Below, in pieces: positions 1-7,104 of a DNA stretch of 16,592 bases. Below the pieces are notes generated by a model. It worked only from the letters and a program-made list of their open reading frames with translations, was not told where the DNA came from and ran no database searches. The position numbers were made by a program, and so were the translations under genes. Numbering within the stretch: position 1 is the first letter of the stretch; the number at the start of each line of letters is the position of its first letter. Source of the stretch: Prevotella sp. UBA5379 (GTDB lineage Bacteria; Bacteroidota; Bacteroidia; Bacteroidales; Bacteroidaceae); the NCBI GenBank assembly GCA_002409785.1, contig DHOX01000035.1, forward strand, positions 9,177-25,768, written 5' to 3'.

Positions 1-77
1 CCAAAATGGTGCATTATGGTCATATCCAAGCTACTCATTCAATGCTAAAATAATCACTCTATAAGGGAAGAAAAATA

Positions 78-235
78 TTAATAGAGTCCCTCAAGGAGGG
101 AGAATTCAAAAGAAACATCCATTTTAACCATTTCCTCACTCCGCCGCATATTCAAGCAAACCGTAATATATCTTATTCCCGCCAGCGCAAGACACAAGAA
201 GGAGAGTGCAATTACAAGTAAAAAGTAAACATCAT
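78..235 (-). pseudogene. possible small membrane protein, frameshifted
   Basis: On the minus strand two adjacent ATGs (235 and 232) are followed by only seven codons and a stop. In the -1 frame the sequence stays open to a TAA at 80-78. Joining the frames at the T5 run (224-220) would give about 52 residues: a hydrophobic stretch (FLLVIALSFLCLALAGI) and then a charged tail (NMRRSEEMVKMD). That is a plausible single-span small membrane protein. A perfect -7 element lies about 80 nt upstream (314-321). The Phe codon TTT in the T run can re-pair in the -1 frame, so programmed slippage, a natural mutation or a base-calling error would all look the same. I do not recognise the family, and it may be a chance open frame. 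Confidence 0.25.
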
Positions 236-313
236 AAAAAAGATTTTTTTATCCTTAGAAAAGGATAAAGAAGATTCTTTTCTATCGACGACAATATGCT
301 ATAGTTCAATAAA

Positions 314-321
314 CAAAGGTA
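314..321 (-). promoter_or_regulatory. candidate -7 promoter element (TACCTTTG)
   Basis: Read on the minus strand this is TACCTTTG, an exact match to the Bacteroides -7 consensus TAnnTTTG. No clear TTG -33 element lies 19-21 nt upstream, so the promoter is only half supported. It would drive the possible small membrane ORF ending at 78. Confidence 0.35.
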
Positions 322-383
322 ATCAATTTCGGCGAATATTTCTCCCTTCAGAGATGCTTTTTGAGTTTTTCGCCATCCAACTA

Positions 384-413
384 TTGATTATCCCGATTTA
401 AGTTTTATCTTTG
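384..413 (+). promoter_or_regulatory. Bacteroides-type promoter for the 444-863 gene
   Basis: A TTG at 384-386 (-33) is separated by 19 nt from TATCTTTG at 406-413 (-7), matching the Bacteroides primary sigma factor consensus. Transcription would start near 420. The TTG at 411 that could open the reading frame lies inside the -7 element, which makes ATG 444 the real start, with a leader of about 25 nt. Confidence 0.75.
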
Positions 414-443
414 CACGTAATCAATACAATCATTCAACTCATC

Positions 444-863
444 ATGGCAGAAATCATTATTACTCCTAAAAAACAAAAAATTGCGATCCCCCATTATCTG
501 AGCATCAACGGACAGATTCTGGGCGTCATGAAGGACGCACCAATACATCTCCGTATTCCCACAGGAACTTACAATATCACTATTAAAAGTATGTTCAAAT
601 TTATTGAATCCTCTACTACTGTACCTATCGTTAATGACGAGGATGTTTGCGAAGTACAATTCTGTGACCGGGAGAGAATATGGAATATTCTGTTCAATAT
701 TGATATGGTACTATGGCTTATCAAACGAATTATCCATATCGGAGCCCCCTGGGATGCGATCTATGAATCTGTCAGCAACGGATTCTTTGCGATCTGGCTC
801 ATCAGAGTGTGGATCATCCGGAAAAAATACTTTAAGATGAAATTGACGAGACTGAACGGATGA
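444..863 (+). CDS. small membrane-associated protein, unrecognised family
   Basis: This is a 139-residue protein that I do not recognise. Residues about 10-75 look like a small beta-sandwich of the PEGA or carboxypeptidase-regulatory kind (YLSINGQILG, then DAPIHLRIPTGTYNITI). Such folds usually bind surfaces or other proteins. Two hydrophobic segments follow, about residues 79-100 (ILFNIDMVLWLI) and 113-125 (FFAIWLIRVWII), and then a basic tail (RKKYFKMKLTR). There is no signal peptide, so the likely topology is a cytoplasmic beta domain anchored by one or two membrane helices. The start is ATG 444, because the longer frame from TTG 411 begins inside the promoter. The gene stands alone with its own promoter. 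The nearest neighbour on the same strand, the M15 peptidase, lies 292 nt downstream. Confidence 0.7.
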   Translation: MAEIIITPKKQKIAIPHYLSINGQILGVMKDAPIHLRIPTGTYNITIKSMFKFIESSTTVPIVNDEDVCEVQFCDRERIWNILFNIDMVLWLIKRIIHIGAPWDAIYESVSNGFFAIWLIRVWIIRKKYFKMKLTRLNG

Positions 864-1066
864 CAAGACATCCGTGGCAGAAAACTGCTCCTGGGTCTCC
901 AAATCTTGGACAAGATGCTGGTGTTGACAAAAAGTAAACAAAATGAGGAGAGAGATAACAGATGAGGGATTTCTGAAAAAGTAATCATACTTGAAAAGGC
1001 AGATGATCTATCAAGTTGATAAATCTTCATTTACCTGAATAATATTGAGAAGATATGCCAAAATTA

Positions 1067-1098
1067 TTTGATATTTGAATGGCTTTACCCTACCTTTA
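1067..1098 (+). promoter_or_regulatory. candidate promoter for the M15 peptidase gene
   Basis: TTTG at 1067-1070 and TACCTTTA at 1091-1098 are 20 nt apart. The -7 element differs from TAnnTTTG at its last base. The predicted transcript would start near 1105 and leave a leader of about 50 nt before ATG 1156. Confidence 0.4.
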
Positions 1099-1155
1099 TA
1101 CCTGTCGAAACGATAAATTCGGCAATGATCAAGCACATCATTAAAAACAGGTATC

Positions 1156-1629
1156 ATGAACAACACTAAAGAAAACGAGTTGCTAACCCCACACTTCAGC
1201 AAGTGGGAAATGAAAAGGTCCGAAACAGCTCTCCGGCACAATCTGATCAATGAACCAGATACAGAACAATGGAGAAGTCTATACATCTTATGTTCCTCTG
1301 TCCTGGAACCATTAAGACTCCGTTTCGGTGCCATTATTATCACAAGTGGATTTCGCAGCAAAGAGTTGAATGAACGGATCGGGGGTGTCATTAATTCACA
1401 GCACTGCTGTGGAGAAGCAGCCGATATTTATATTGGTTCATCCGAAAAAGCAGTTAAGTATTTTAATTTCATCCAGGAGAACACTGACTTTGACCAACTT
1501 ATCTCCGAACCGTCAGGCAGACGACTTGCAAACGCAAGTTGGCTCCATGTCAGTTTTACGACACGCCATCCTAACCGTCATCAGATCATCATAAAACAGA
1601 TCATTCCCAACAAAAATCCGCGAAGATGA
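1156..1629 (+). CDS. peptidase M15 family protein (D-Ala-D-Ala carboxypeptidase-like)
   Basis: This is a 157-residue zinc peptidase of the M15 type (VanY/endolysin-like, Peptidase_M15_3 style). The family cleaves D-Ala-D-Ala or cross-bridge bonds in peptidoglycan. The first zinc motif is complete: SQHCCGEAAD at about 81-90 fits SxHxxGxAxD, giving ligands H83 and D90. The third ligand is H131 in WLHVSF. ITSGFRS (62-68) is the usual conserved core strand and turn. FDQLISEP (112-119) probably carries the general base E118. No signal peptide is visible, and a lone catalytic domain is typical of phage- or element-borne murein hydrolases in Bacteroidales. That points to an accessory or prophage origin, although no phage genes lie nearby. 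The true substrate bond cannot be read from the sequence. Confidence 0.88.
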   Translation: MNNTKENELLTPHFSKWEMKRSETALRHNLINEPDTEQWRSLYILCSSVLEPLRLRFGAIIITSGFRSKELNERIGGVINSQHCCGEAADIYIGSSEKAVKYFNFIQENTDFDQLISEPSGRRLANASWLHVSFTTRHPNRHQIIIKQIIPNKNPRR

Positions 1630-1653
1630 ACTACACAAATAGCCATCTTCGCG
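1619..1653 (+). terminator. 10-bp hairpin overlapping the M15 stop codon
   Basis: CGCGAAGATG (1619-1628) is perfectly complementary to CATCTTCGCG (1644-1653), with a 15-nt loop. The left arm covers the first two bases of the TGA stop codon at 1627-1629. No T run follows, so it is not a standard intrinsic terminator. It could end or protect the 3' end of the mRNA. Confidence 0.45.
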
Positions 1654-1853
1654 TGAAGAACAATAAACTTCCTCCAAAGAAGTCTATCTTATAAAAATCA
1701 TATCTAAACCTTTCCCATCAAGTAAAGGGACGAGATTCTCACATCAGAGGATCACTCAGGGCTTACAGCAGATGTCTGGATAAAATTATCACGTATCACC
1801 TTTTTATCAATGTTTTTATAGTAAATAGATTAAAACAGGTGGATCTTAAAACA

Positions 1854-1882
1854 GAGAATTCCCTTTTCAGGGCCGGATTCTC
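1854..1882 (-). terminator. terminator-like hairpin after the small-peptide gene
   Basis: GAGAAT (1854-1859) pairs with ATTCTC (1877-1882). Inside it CCC pairs with GGG around a TTTTCA loop, with a small internal bulge. Read on the minus strand the hairpin is followed by TGTTTTAAG. It sits about 50 nt beyond the stop of the 1931-2143 gene and probably ends that operon. The rest of 1630-1930 shows nothing else I can support. Confidence 0.5.
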
Positions 1883-1930
1883 CCCGCATTTTTCAAATGC
1901 TCCAGCAAACATCCACAAAGTCCCTTCCGA

Positions 1931-2143
1931 TCAATGATGCCATGAAATCTCGTCCCAGTAATTCTGATTCACAGTTATCTTTGCATCCCCTTCTACAGGT
2001 TGGTCCGAATGAGTATCAGCCTGGGAAGGATCAAGAGTTATCGTCCCAGAGTTTTCATCAATATTAACGCCACCAGAGGAGGCTGCCAAAAAAGATTCAC
2101 ATTGTAATTTAATAACTTTAATAACAGGTTTTGTGTATTCCAT
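1931..2143 (-). CDS. small acidic protein with Y-x-K-P and LAASSGG motifs
   Basis: This is a 70-residue protein of unknown function. The N-terminus (MEYTKPVIKVIKLQCESFLAA) is basic and beta-rich and runs into FLAASSGG at 18-25. The remainder is acidic and polar and ends in WDEISWHH. From memory, many unannotated Bacteroidales small proteins share this layout: a Y-x-x-P start, a run of alternating hydrophobics, then L-[AL]-[AG]-[SG] near residue 20. I cannot name a Pfam family. The Gly-Gly at 24-25 resembles a double-glycine leader end, but the usual upstream L/E spacing is only partly met and no C39 peptidase or modification enzyme is nearby. The start lies 36 nt after the stop of the secreted protein gene, with no promoter between, so the two are probably one transcript. 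Confidence 0.72.
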   Translation of the reverse strand: MEYTKPVIKVIKLQCESFLAASSGGVNIDENSGTITLDPSQADTHSDQPVEGDAKITVNQNYWDEISWHH

Positions 2144-2179
2144 AAGTTTTATTTATTATATAAGATCCATGAGATTGCT

Positions 2180-3451
2180 TCATCTTCTGTCAAGACAAAA
2201 ACCATGTGAACGACGGTTGTGTTTCCCAGGTGGGATCCGGCTTCCTCTAAGACGATGCATAGAGTCCCCTTGATTCTGATCAGTACTATCCAAGGAAATC
2301 GTCCTCATACCCTTCTCTGTTGCAACTGATAATTTACATTCCGTCTTGTCTTCTATCATCATATACCAGCGGAAAGCCCTCAATCTGCAATCGGTATTCC
2401 TGCAACAATAGAGTCGGTCATTTGAGAGCATATAGGCATTTTGTCCTTCAAGCCGCTGGTCCTTGTAAATGCCGATAAAATGCGTACCATCCCGGTTAAA
2501 GTCCATCCTCTCATCCTGATAGCCAACCGGCAGATCCACTGAAGTCTGGGCAATAATATAGGGAGCCTGGGCAAATCTGCCGTAAACCAGATAAGGAACA
2601 TTAGCATCCAGGTCATCACCATCTACCTTTTTAAACATGATTCCTGCATGACCCTCAGTAGCCAGTTGATAAGCCTGGACATGCAAGCCGAATATTTCCT
2701 TATAATTACCAACCTTGCAAGGCAGCATAAGTGTATTAAAATGATAATCTTTAAACTTACGGCCAATTGTAATGATCGTATCACCCATCATGGATTGCAG
2801 GTCACTGCCAGAAGCCATCAAATTACGATACCCGTCCAGACGGTCAATCCGATAAAGTTGAACGGTATTAAATCTATATGGCTTGCTCTTGTAATAAGCG
2901 TCCACAGGAGTACTGTAATAACACATATTGTTCTGATACCTTAAGGTGCGTTTTTTTTGCATTACCATTTTGAAGTCCTTCCTAGAGCCTTTAAGACATA
3001 AATGTCGGGAAGAAATCTCCCCTTCATCCGATCGGTGCCTGTATAAAGCCGGGAACAAGTCATCCTGGAAGAGATAGAAGCCATTGGTGACATCATACAA
3101 CAAATACTGGCAATCTCCATTACTATCTGTTCCGTCCTTATAGAGACGAAACAGATCATCTCCCGGAACAGCCTCGGAAGCCTCCTGGAAATAGGGCGGG
3201 CCTCCCATATAGTTAATGATATGATCCTCGGGCCGATAAGAACTCCGTAAGAGATTGCATCCGGCATACCCATATTTCTTTCCGTCTATCACTACATAAG
3301 ACGAAAAGAAATATAAGCCCCCGTCAACAAGCTCCGCACTATCAGAAGCCGACGTAATTTGAGTAATTTGAGTAAGTTCAGTTTGTGCCTTGCCCGATTT
3401 TATTATAAAAGCGAATAATAGCACAAAAAGAACACGATTTTTACAAATCAT
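2180..3451 (-). CDS. secreted protein of unknown function (423 aa)
   Basis: I do not recognise this family. The first 21-23 residues form a signal peptide (MICKNRVLFVLLFAFIIKSGKA, then Q) with no lipobox Cys, so the protein is exported as a soluble or surface protein. The body is rich in Tyr, Asp and Arg and in short beta segments such as GLYFFSSY, NGFYLFQDDLFPALY and VPYLVYGRFAQAPYI. This suggests a beta-rich structure rather than an enzyme with an obvious catalytic motif. The C-terminus contains DSMHRLRGSRIP, which resembles the opening of the I-Y-x-L-x-G-R-R-I tail common at the ends of Bacteroidales secreted proteins. The usual G-I-Y-I..G-K-K ending is replaced by a basic stretch. The start is ATG 3451: the longer frame from 3553 would begin upstream of a near-perfect promoter at 3490-3520. 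The gene leads a two-gene operon with the small peptide at 1931. Confidence 0.75.
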   Translation of the reverse strand: MICKNRVLFVLLFAFIIKSGKAQTELTQITQITSASDSAELVDGGLYFFSSYVVIDGKKYGYAGCNLLRSSYRPEDHIINYMGGPPYFQEASEAVPGDDLFRLYKDGTDSNGDCQYLLYDVTNGFYLFQDDLFPALYRHRSDEGEISSRHLCLKGSRKDFKMVMQKKRTLRYQNNMCYYSTPVDAYYKSKPYRFNTVQLYRIDRLDGYRNLMASGSDLQSMMGDTIITIGRKFKDYHFNTLMLPCKVGNYKEIFGLHVQAYQLATEGHAGIMFKKVDGDDLDANVPYLVYGRFAQAPYIIAQTSVDLPVGYQDERMDFNRDGTHFIGIYKDQRLEGQNAYMLSNDRLYCCRNTDCRLRAFRWYMMIEDKTECKLSVATEKGMRTISLDSTDQNQGDSMHRLRGSRIPPGKHNRRSHGFCLDRR

Positions 3452-3489
3452 ATTCAAAATTGTTTTTATCGTATTAGATTCGACAAATG

Positions 3490-3520
3490 CAAATATAAAA
3501 CTTTTTTTTATTCTAGCAAA
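3490..3520 (-). promoter_or_regulatory. Bacteroides-type promoter for the secreted protein operon
   Basis: On the minus strand TTTG (3520-3517) is followed after 19 nt by TATATTTG (3497-3490), an exact consensus match. Transcription would start near 3484 and give a leader of about 33 nt to ATG 3451. This rules out the longer reading-frame start at 3553. Confidence 0.82.
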
Positions 3521-3644
3521 ACAAATCGGCCAATAAATGCATAGAAAATGCATTTATTAACATAAAAGATGAGCGTCACCAGATAACATTCACCCTATCT
3601 GCCCCTACTCTTTTAAGATAAATGCGAAATAAGCTGTTTCTTTT

Positions 3645-3724
3645 GAAGACAAAAAGCCGGAAAGAGGATTTCTGCACCATCCCTTCCCAAGATGTTCCGC
3701 AGTATCCTCTCCCCGGCTGTCTTC
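3645..3724 (-). terminator. long composite hairpin terminating the prfC operon
   Basis: Three paired blocks are stacked: GAAGAC (3645-3650) with GTCTTC (3719-3724), AGCCGG (3655-3660) with CCGGCT (3713-3718), and AGAGGAT (3663-3669) with ATCCTCT (3704-3710). A short CTGC/GCAG pair lies inside the loop. On the minus strand the CCGGC arm is followed by TTTTT, so the middle and inner stems plus this U run form an intrinsic terminator about 25 nt after the prfC stop. The remainder of 3452-3748 holds only the promoter of the next gene. Confidence 0.75.
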
Positions 3725-3748
3725 AAAATATAAAATGCTGCAATCTCC

Positions 3749-5335
3749 TCAAAACTCACTCGTAAAGTGAAATTTGACATGTTTAAAATCCTGTTCCGCC
3801 ATACTCAACATATAACTTGAGTCTGCCAGAAACACATCACGTCCCTCACGGTCCTTGGCCATATATTGGTACTTCCTTTTCTTAAAATCATCCAGTTCGT
3901 CCGCATCGCCCGATTCTATCCAGCAAGCCTTGTACAAGTGAATAGGTTCCCAACGACATTTGGCATTGTATTCATGCTGGAGACGATACTGGATGACCTC
4001 AAATTGCAGTTGTCCGACAGTTCCAATAATCCGACGGTTATTAAACTGACTGACAAAGAGTTGTGCTACTCCCTCATCCATAAGTTGTTCTATCCCTTTG
4101 TGGAACTGTTTACTCTTCATCGGGTCATCATTCTCAATATATTTGAAGAGAAGCGGAGAAAAACTCGGCAGTCCCTTAAAGTGAAGATTCTCCCCTTCTG
4201 TGAGCGTATCCCCAATCTTGAAGATACCATTATCCGGCAATCCCACGATGTCTCCCGGCCAAGCTTCATCCACCGTACTCTTTCGCTGAGCCATAAACTG
4301 CGCCGGAGAAGAAAAGCGGACCGTCTTGCCAAGTCGGACATGCCAGTAAGGAGTATTGCGTACAAACTTACCCGAACAGATCTTACAGAAAGCAATACAA
4401 CTTCTATGATTAGGGTCAATATTAGCCGTGATCTTGAAGATAAACCCCGTGAACTTCGGTTCCGTAGGAAGGACGATACGTTCTTCCGCCTTTGTTGCCC
4501 CAGGATAAGGAGCAATCTGGACGAAACAGTCCAGCAATTCCTGCACGCCGAAATTATTCAGAGCAGATCCGAAAAATACCGGAGCCATCTCAGCACTACG
4601 ATAACGATTCTCATCAAAATGAGGATATACCCCCTGAACCAGTTCCAGATCACCACGCAACTGTTCCGCTCCCCGTTCTCCTACATGCTTCTCCAGATCC
4701 TTCGATTTAATATCAACGGATATTTTCTGAGTCACTCGTTGCTTATCAGGAGTAAACAGATTTAACTGTTGCTCAAAGATATTATACACCCCTTGAAAGT
4801 GCATTCCCTCACCGATTGGCCAACTTAGAGGAACAACATGAATTTTCAGTTCCTTTTCAAGTTCGTCCAGCAGATCAAAAGGATCACGGCCCTCACGGTC
4901 CATTTTATTGATAAAGACAATGACCGGCGTATTGCGCATACGGCACACCTCCATCAACTTGCGAGTCTGAGCCTGAACACCCCTTGCAGCATCAATGACG
5001 ATGATCGCAGAGTCCACAGCTGTAAGTGTGCGGTAAGTATCCTCAGCAAAATCCTGATGACCGGGGGTATCCAGAATATTCACCTTATAAGGAGCTCCCG
5101 ACATCTCTTGCGGGAGATAATCAAATTCCATGACAGAGGTAGACACAGAGATACCACGTTGTTTCTCAATATCCATCCAGTCAGACGTAGCGGTCTTTCT
5201 GATCTTGTTATTCTTGACAGCACCAGCCACCTGAATCTGCCCGCCGAACAGCAGAAACTTCTCCGTTAGAGTAGTCTTTCCTGCATCCGGATGAGAGATA
5301 ATGGCAAAAGTCCGTCTTCTTTCTATTTCGTTCAT
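3749..5335 (-). CDS. prfC: peptide chain release factor 3 (RF3)
   Basis: RF3 is a translational GTPase that removes RF1/RF2 from the ribosome after termination. The 528-residue product has all the expected signatures: P-loop SHPDAGKT (14-21), switch II DTPGH (89-93) and NKMD (143-146). IEKQRGISV (57-64) and FSSPAQFMAQRKSTVDEAWPGDIVGLPDNG in domain II are typical RF3 sequence, as is the C-terminal IIGTVGQLQFEVIQYRL segment. It ends FHFTSEF, a Bacteroidota-type C-terminus. Two in-frame starts exist, ATG 5359 and ATG 5335. I prefer 5335 because it gives the family-like MNEIERRRTF start and follows an A-rich stretch, but the longer form cannot be excluded. It is the last gene of the LysE-DUF4924-rfbD-prfC operon. 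It lies about 100 nt (75 nt if the longer start is used) after the rfbD stop, with no promoter seen between. Confidence 0.97.
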   Translation of the reverse strand: MNEIERRRTFAIISHPDAGKTTLTEKFLLFGGQIQVAGAVKNNKIRKTATSDWMDIEKQRGISVSTSVMEFDYLPQEMSGAPYKVNILDTPGHQDFAEDTYRTLTAVDSAIIVIDAARGVQAQTRKLMEVCRMRNTPVIVFINKMDREGRDPFDLLDELEKELKIHVVPLSWPIGEGMHFQGVYNIFEQQLNLFTPDKQRVTQKISVDIKSKDLEKHVGERGAEQLRGDLELVQGVYPHFDENRYRSAEMAPVFFGSALNNFGVQELLDCFVQIAPYPGATKAEERIVLPTEPKFTGFIFKITANIDPNHRSCIAFCKICSGKFVRNTPYWHVRLGKTVRFSSPAQFMAQRKSTVDEAWPGDIVGLPDNGIFKIGDTLTEGENLHFKGLPSFSPLLFKYIENDDPMKSKQFHKGIEQLMDEGVAQLFVSQFNNRRIIGTVGQLQFEVIQYRLQHEYNAKCRWEPIHLYKACWIESGDADELDDFKKRKYQYMAKDREGRDVFLADSSYMLSMAEQDFKHVKFHFTSEF

Positions 5336-5434
5336 TTTTTTAATTCCGTATTCATTCATTTCCAGATAATCCCATCAAGGCCGAGTCACCCTTCCACGCC
5401 ATTCCTCAGGTATCTGACAGCAACCATCAGAGAA

Positions 5435-6340
5435 TCAGCAATCAACAGTATTCAATCCGCGGGACATCTGATGCATGTTTTCCATACAGAGATGGAGACT
5501 GTCCAGCCAGTAAGGGATCGTTACACCAAAGGTCTCCTTGAACTTTGTTTTATCCAGCACCGAATAAGCCGGACGCTTCACAGGAGAAGGGAACTCATCA
5601 CTATGACAAGGAAGGATATTACAAGAGGTATGACCGGAAAAGATGGCGATCATTTTTGTAAAATCATACCAGGAAGTCACTCCTTCATCAGAGAAATGAT
5701 AAATGCCGGTATGTCCCTTATAAGCACGTGACTCCACGATATGAAAGATCATCCTGGCTAGATCGCCAGCGTACGTAGGGGTCCCGCACTGGTCAAAGAC
5801 TACTTTCAAGGCAGGTTTTTCAGCCGTGAGTTTCAGCATGGTCTTGACAAAATTATGTCCATACTCAGAATACAACCATGCTGTACGGAGGATGATATGG
5901 TCCACGCCCGTAGCCTTGATTTTCTCCTCTGCATGCAGTTTCGTCTCCCCATATACCCCAGAGGGTGTACCTTTCTGATCTTCCCGGCAAGGCGTATTAT
6001 ACGGATCCCCTCCAAAGACATAGTCTGTACTGATATGGACGAGCAGTCCGTCCACCTCTTTCATGGCGAGTGCCAGATTTTCCGGTGCCGTTGCATTCAA
6101 TAGTTCGCAGAGATCATAATGATCTTCAGCCTTGTCCACATTTGTATAAGCAGCACAGTTGATGATGCATTTGACATCATTTTCTTTGACCACTTTTCGG
6201 ATTTCCTCCCTGTTAGTAATATCCAACTTACGGTATCCATCACAAACATCTGTAAAGATATAATTATCCTTACTATTCTTTACGACAAGCTGGATCTCAT
6301 TTCCAAGTTGCCCGTTAGCACCCGTAACCAATATATTCAT
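5435..6340 (-). CDS. rfbD: dTDP-4-dehydrorhamnose reductase
   Basis: This 301-residue short-chain dehydrogenase-type enzyme reduces dTDP-4-dehydro-L-rhamnose to dTDP-L-rhamnose with NAD(P)H. It is the last step of rhamnose donor synthesis for surface polysaccharides. The Rossmann motif GANGQLG is at 7-13, the family core STDYVFGG at 104-111 (catalytic T105) and YGETK at 130-134 (Y130, K134). NCAAYTNVDKAE (61-72) is a strong RmlD signature, and the length is normal. The partner genes rfbA, rfbB and rfbC are not in the window, so rhamnose synthesis must be completed from elsewhere. The gene follows DUF4924 after 91 nt and precedes prfC. The last residues (SRGLNTVDC) go slightly past the usual end. 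No internal promoter is visible. Confidence 0.95.
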   Translation of the reverse strand: MNILVTGANGQLGNEIQLVVKNSKDNYIFTDVCDGYRKLDITNREEIRKVVKENDVKCIINCAAYTNVDKAEDHYDLCELLNATAPENLALAMKEVDGLLVHISTDYVFGGDPYNTPCREDQKGTPSGVYGETKLHAEEKIKATGVDHIILRTAWLYSEYGHNFVKTMLKLTAEKPALKVVFDQCGTPTYAGDLARMIFHIVESRAYKGHTGIYHFSDEGVTSWYDFTKMIAIFSGHTSCNILPCHSDEFPSPVKRPAYSVLDKTKFKETFGVTIPYWLDSLHLCMENMHQMSRGLNTVDC

Positions 6341-6431
6341 TGCATTTGCTATTTAAAAGTCACCTTTACCATATACTCTATGAAGATCGAATTGATCACG
6401 CTCCTGCTTCATCTCGCGAAGAAAGATGAAA

Positions 6432-7052
6432 TCAATCGTGGTCCCCAAAATCAAGTCCTTCATCACGGTCCTTGATATAATAGTCGCTGAGCATTCCCAC
6501 AAAAGTTGAAATTTCTTTGACAGCCGCTTTCGTTTCAGGCGTAATCTCCTTGCCCTGCATCTTCAGAAGAGTTATACCATAGATTGCATCAAAACAAGTC
6601 TCAATCTCACTCTCCCTCTCTAAATCATTGATCACCATACGAGGGTTATCCAGGCCCGATTCCTGGGCCTCTTTAAGCAAGCCACGCTTATTTCTGCTTC
6701 GCAGTTCTACTATATAAGGCAACACCTTATAATATTCAGCGTTATAAAACGGAAACTTGTTCGACTGAAGAAGATGATGATGCAGGTCTACCATATCCGT
6801 CATGACCACCTGATTGATATTCAAATGCCCATACTCCCGTTTACCCTCTTCATTCATCATCCGGATCAAGTCACCGAACCAGTCCTCCTCCTCTTCCTGC
6901 TGTTCTTCCGTATAACCAGTAAACTTGGAGATGTAGTTTTCTTTTATCTGAGCCAGGGAGCACCCCATTGCCCTGATCGTATCTTCTATCTGCCACATAT
7001 AGAGCAGATATTCCGCAATATTTTCTTTTCTAAGTTTTTTGGCAATAAACAC
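6432..7052 (-). CDS. DUF4924 family protein
   Basis: This is a 206-residue soluble protein matching the Bacteroidota-specific DUF4924 family as I remember it. The typical N-terminus (FIAKKLRKENIAEYLLYMWQ) is present, followed by a mostly helical body with an acidic patch (EEQQEEEEDW, about 49-58) and an end rich in Asp/Glu. No catalytic motif, signal peptide or membrane segment is visible, and the family's function is unknown to me. It lies between lysE (52 nt upstream) and rfbD (91 nt downstream) in a run of same-strand genes without internal promoters. It is therefore probably cotranscribed with them, although this context does not suggest a role. Confidence 0.88.
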   Translation of the reverse strand: MFIAKKLRKENIAEYLLYMWQIEDTIRAMGCSLAQIKENYISKFTGYTEEQQEEEEDWFGDLIRMMNEEGKREYGHLNINQVVMTDMVDLHHHLLQSNKFPFYNAEYYKVLPYIVELRSRNKRGLLKEAQESGLDNPRMVINDLERESEIETCFDAIYGITLLKMQGKEITPETKAAVKEISTFVGMLSDYYIKDRDEGLDFGDHD

Positions 7053-7104
7053 GACAGAAAAAATAAAGAGTTAAAGAAATTGAACAGAAATGCCCATCAC
7101 TTCC

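Noticed and set aside
251..266. ATCCTT/AAGGAT hairpin next to a T7 run as a terminator
   Set aside because: The T run precedes the stem on the plus strand and becomes A7 after it on the minus strand, so neither direction fits.
903..916. Palindrome ATCTTGGACAAGAT as a terminator or operator
   Set aside because: Short, no T run, no consensus I recognise and no promoter next to it; likely chance.
1009..1021. Odd palindrome TATCAAGTTGATA as an operator for the M15 gene
   Set aside because: It is well upstream of the candidate promoter and matches no operator family I know.
3866..4765. 299-residue open frame on the plus strand
   Set aside because: It lies antisense within prfC, which is unambiguous; the product has no recognisable motif.
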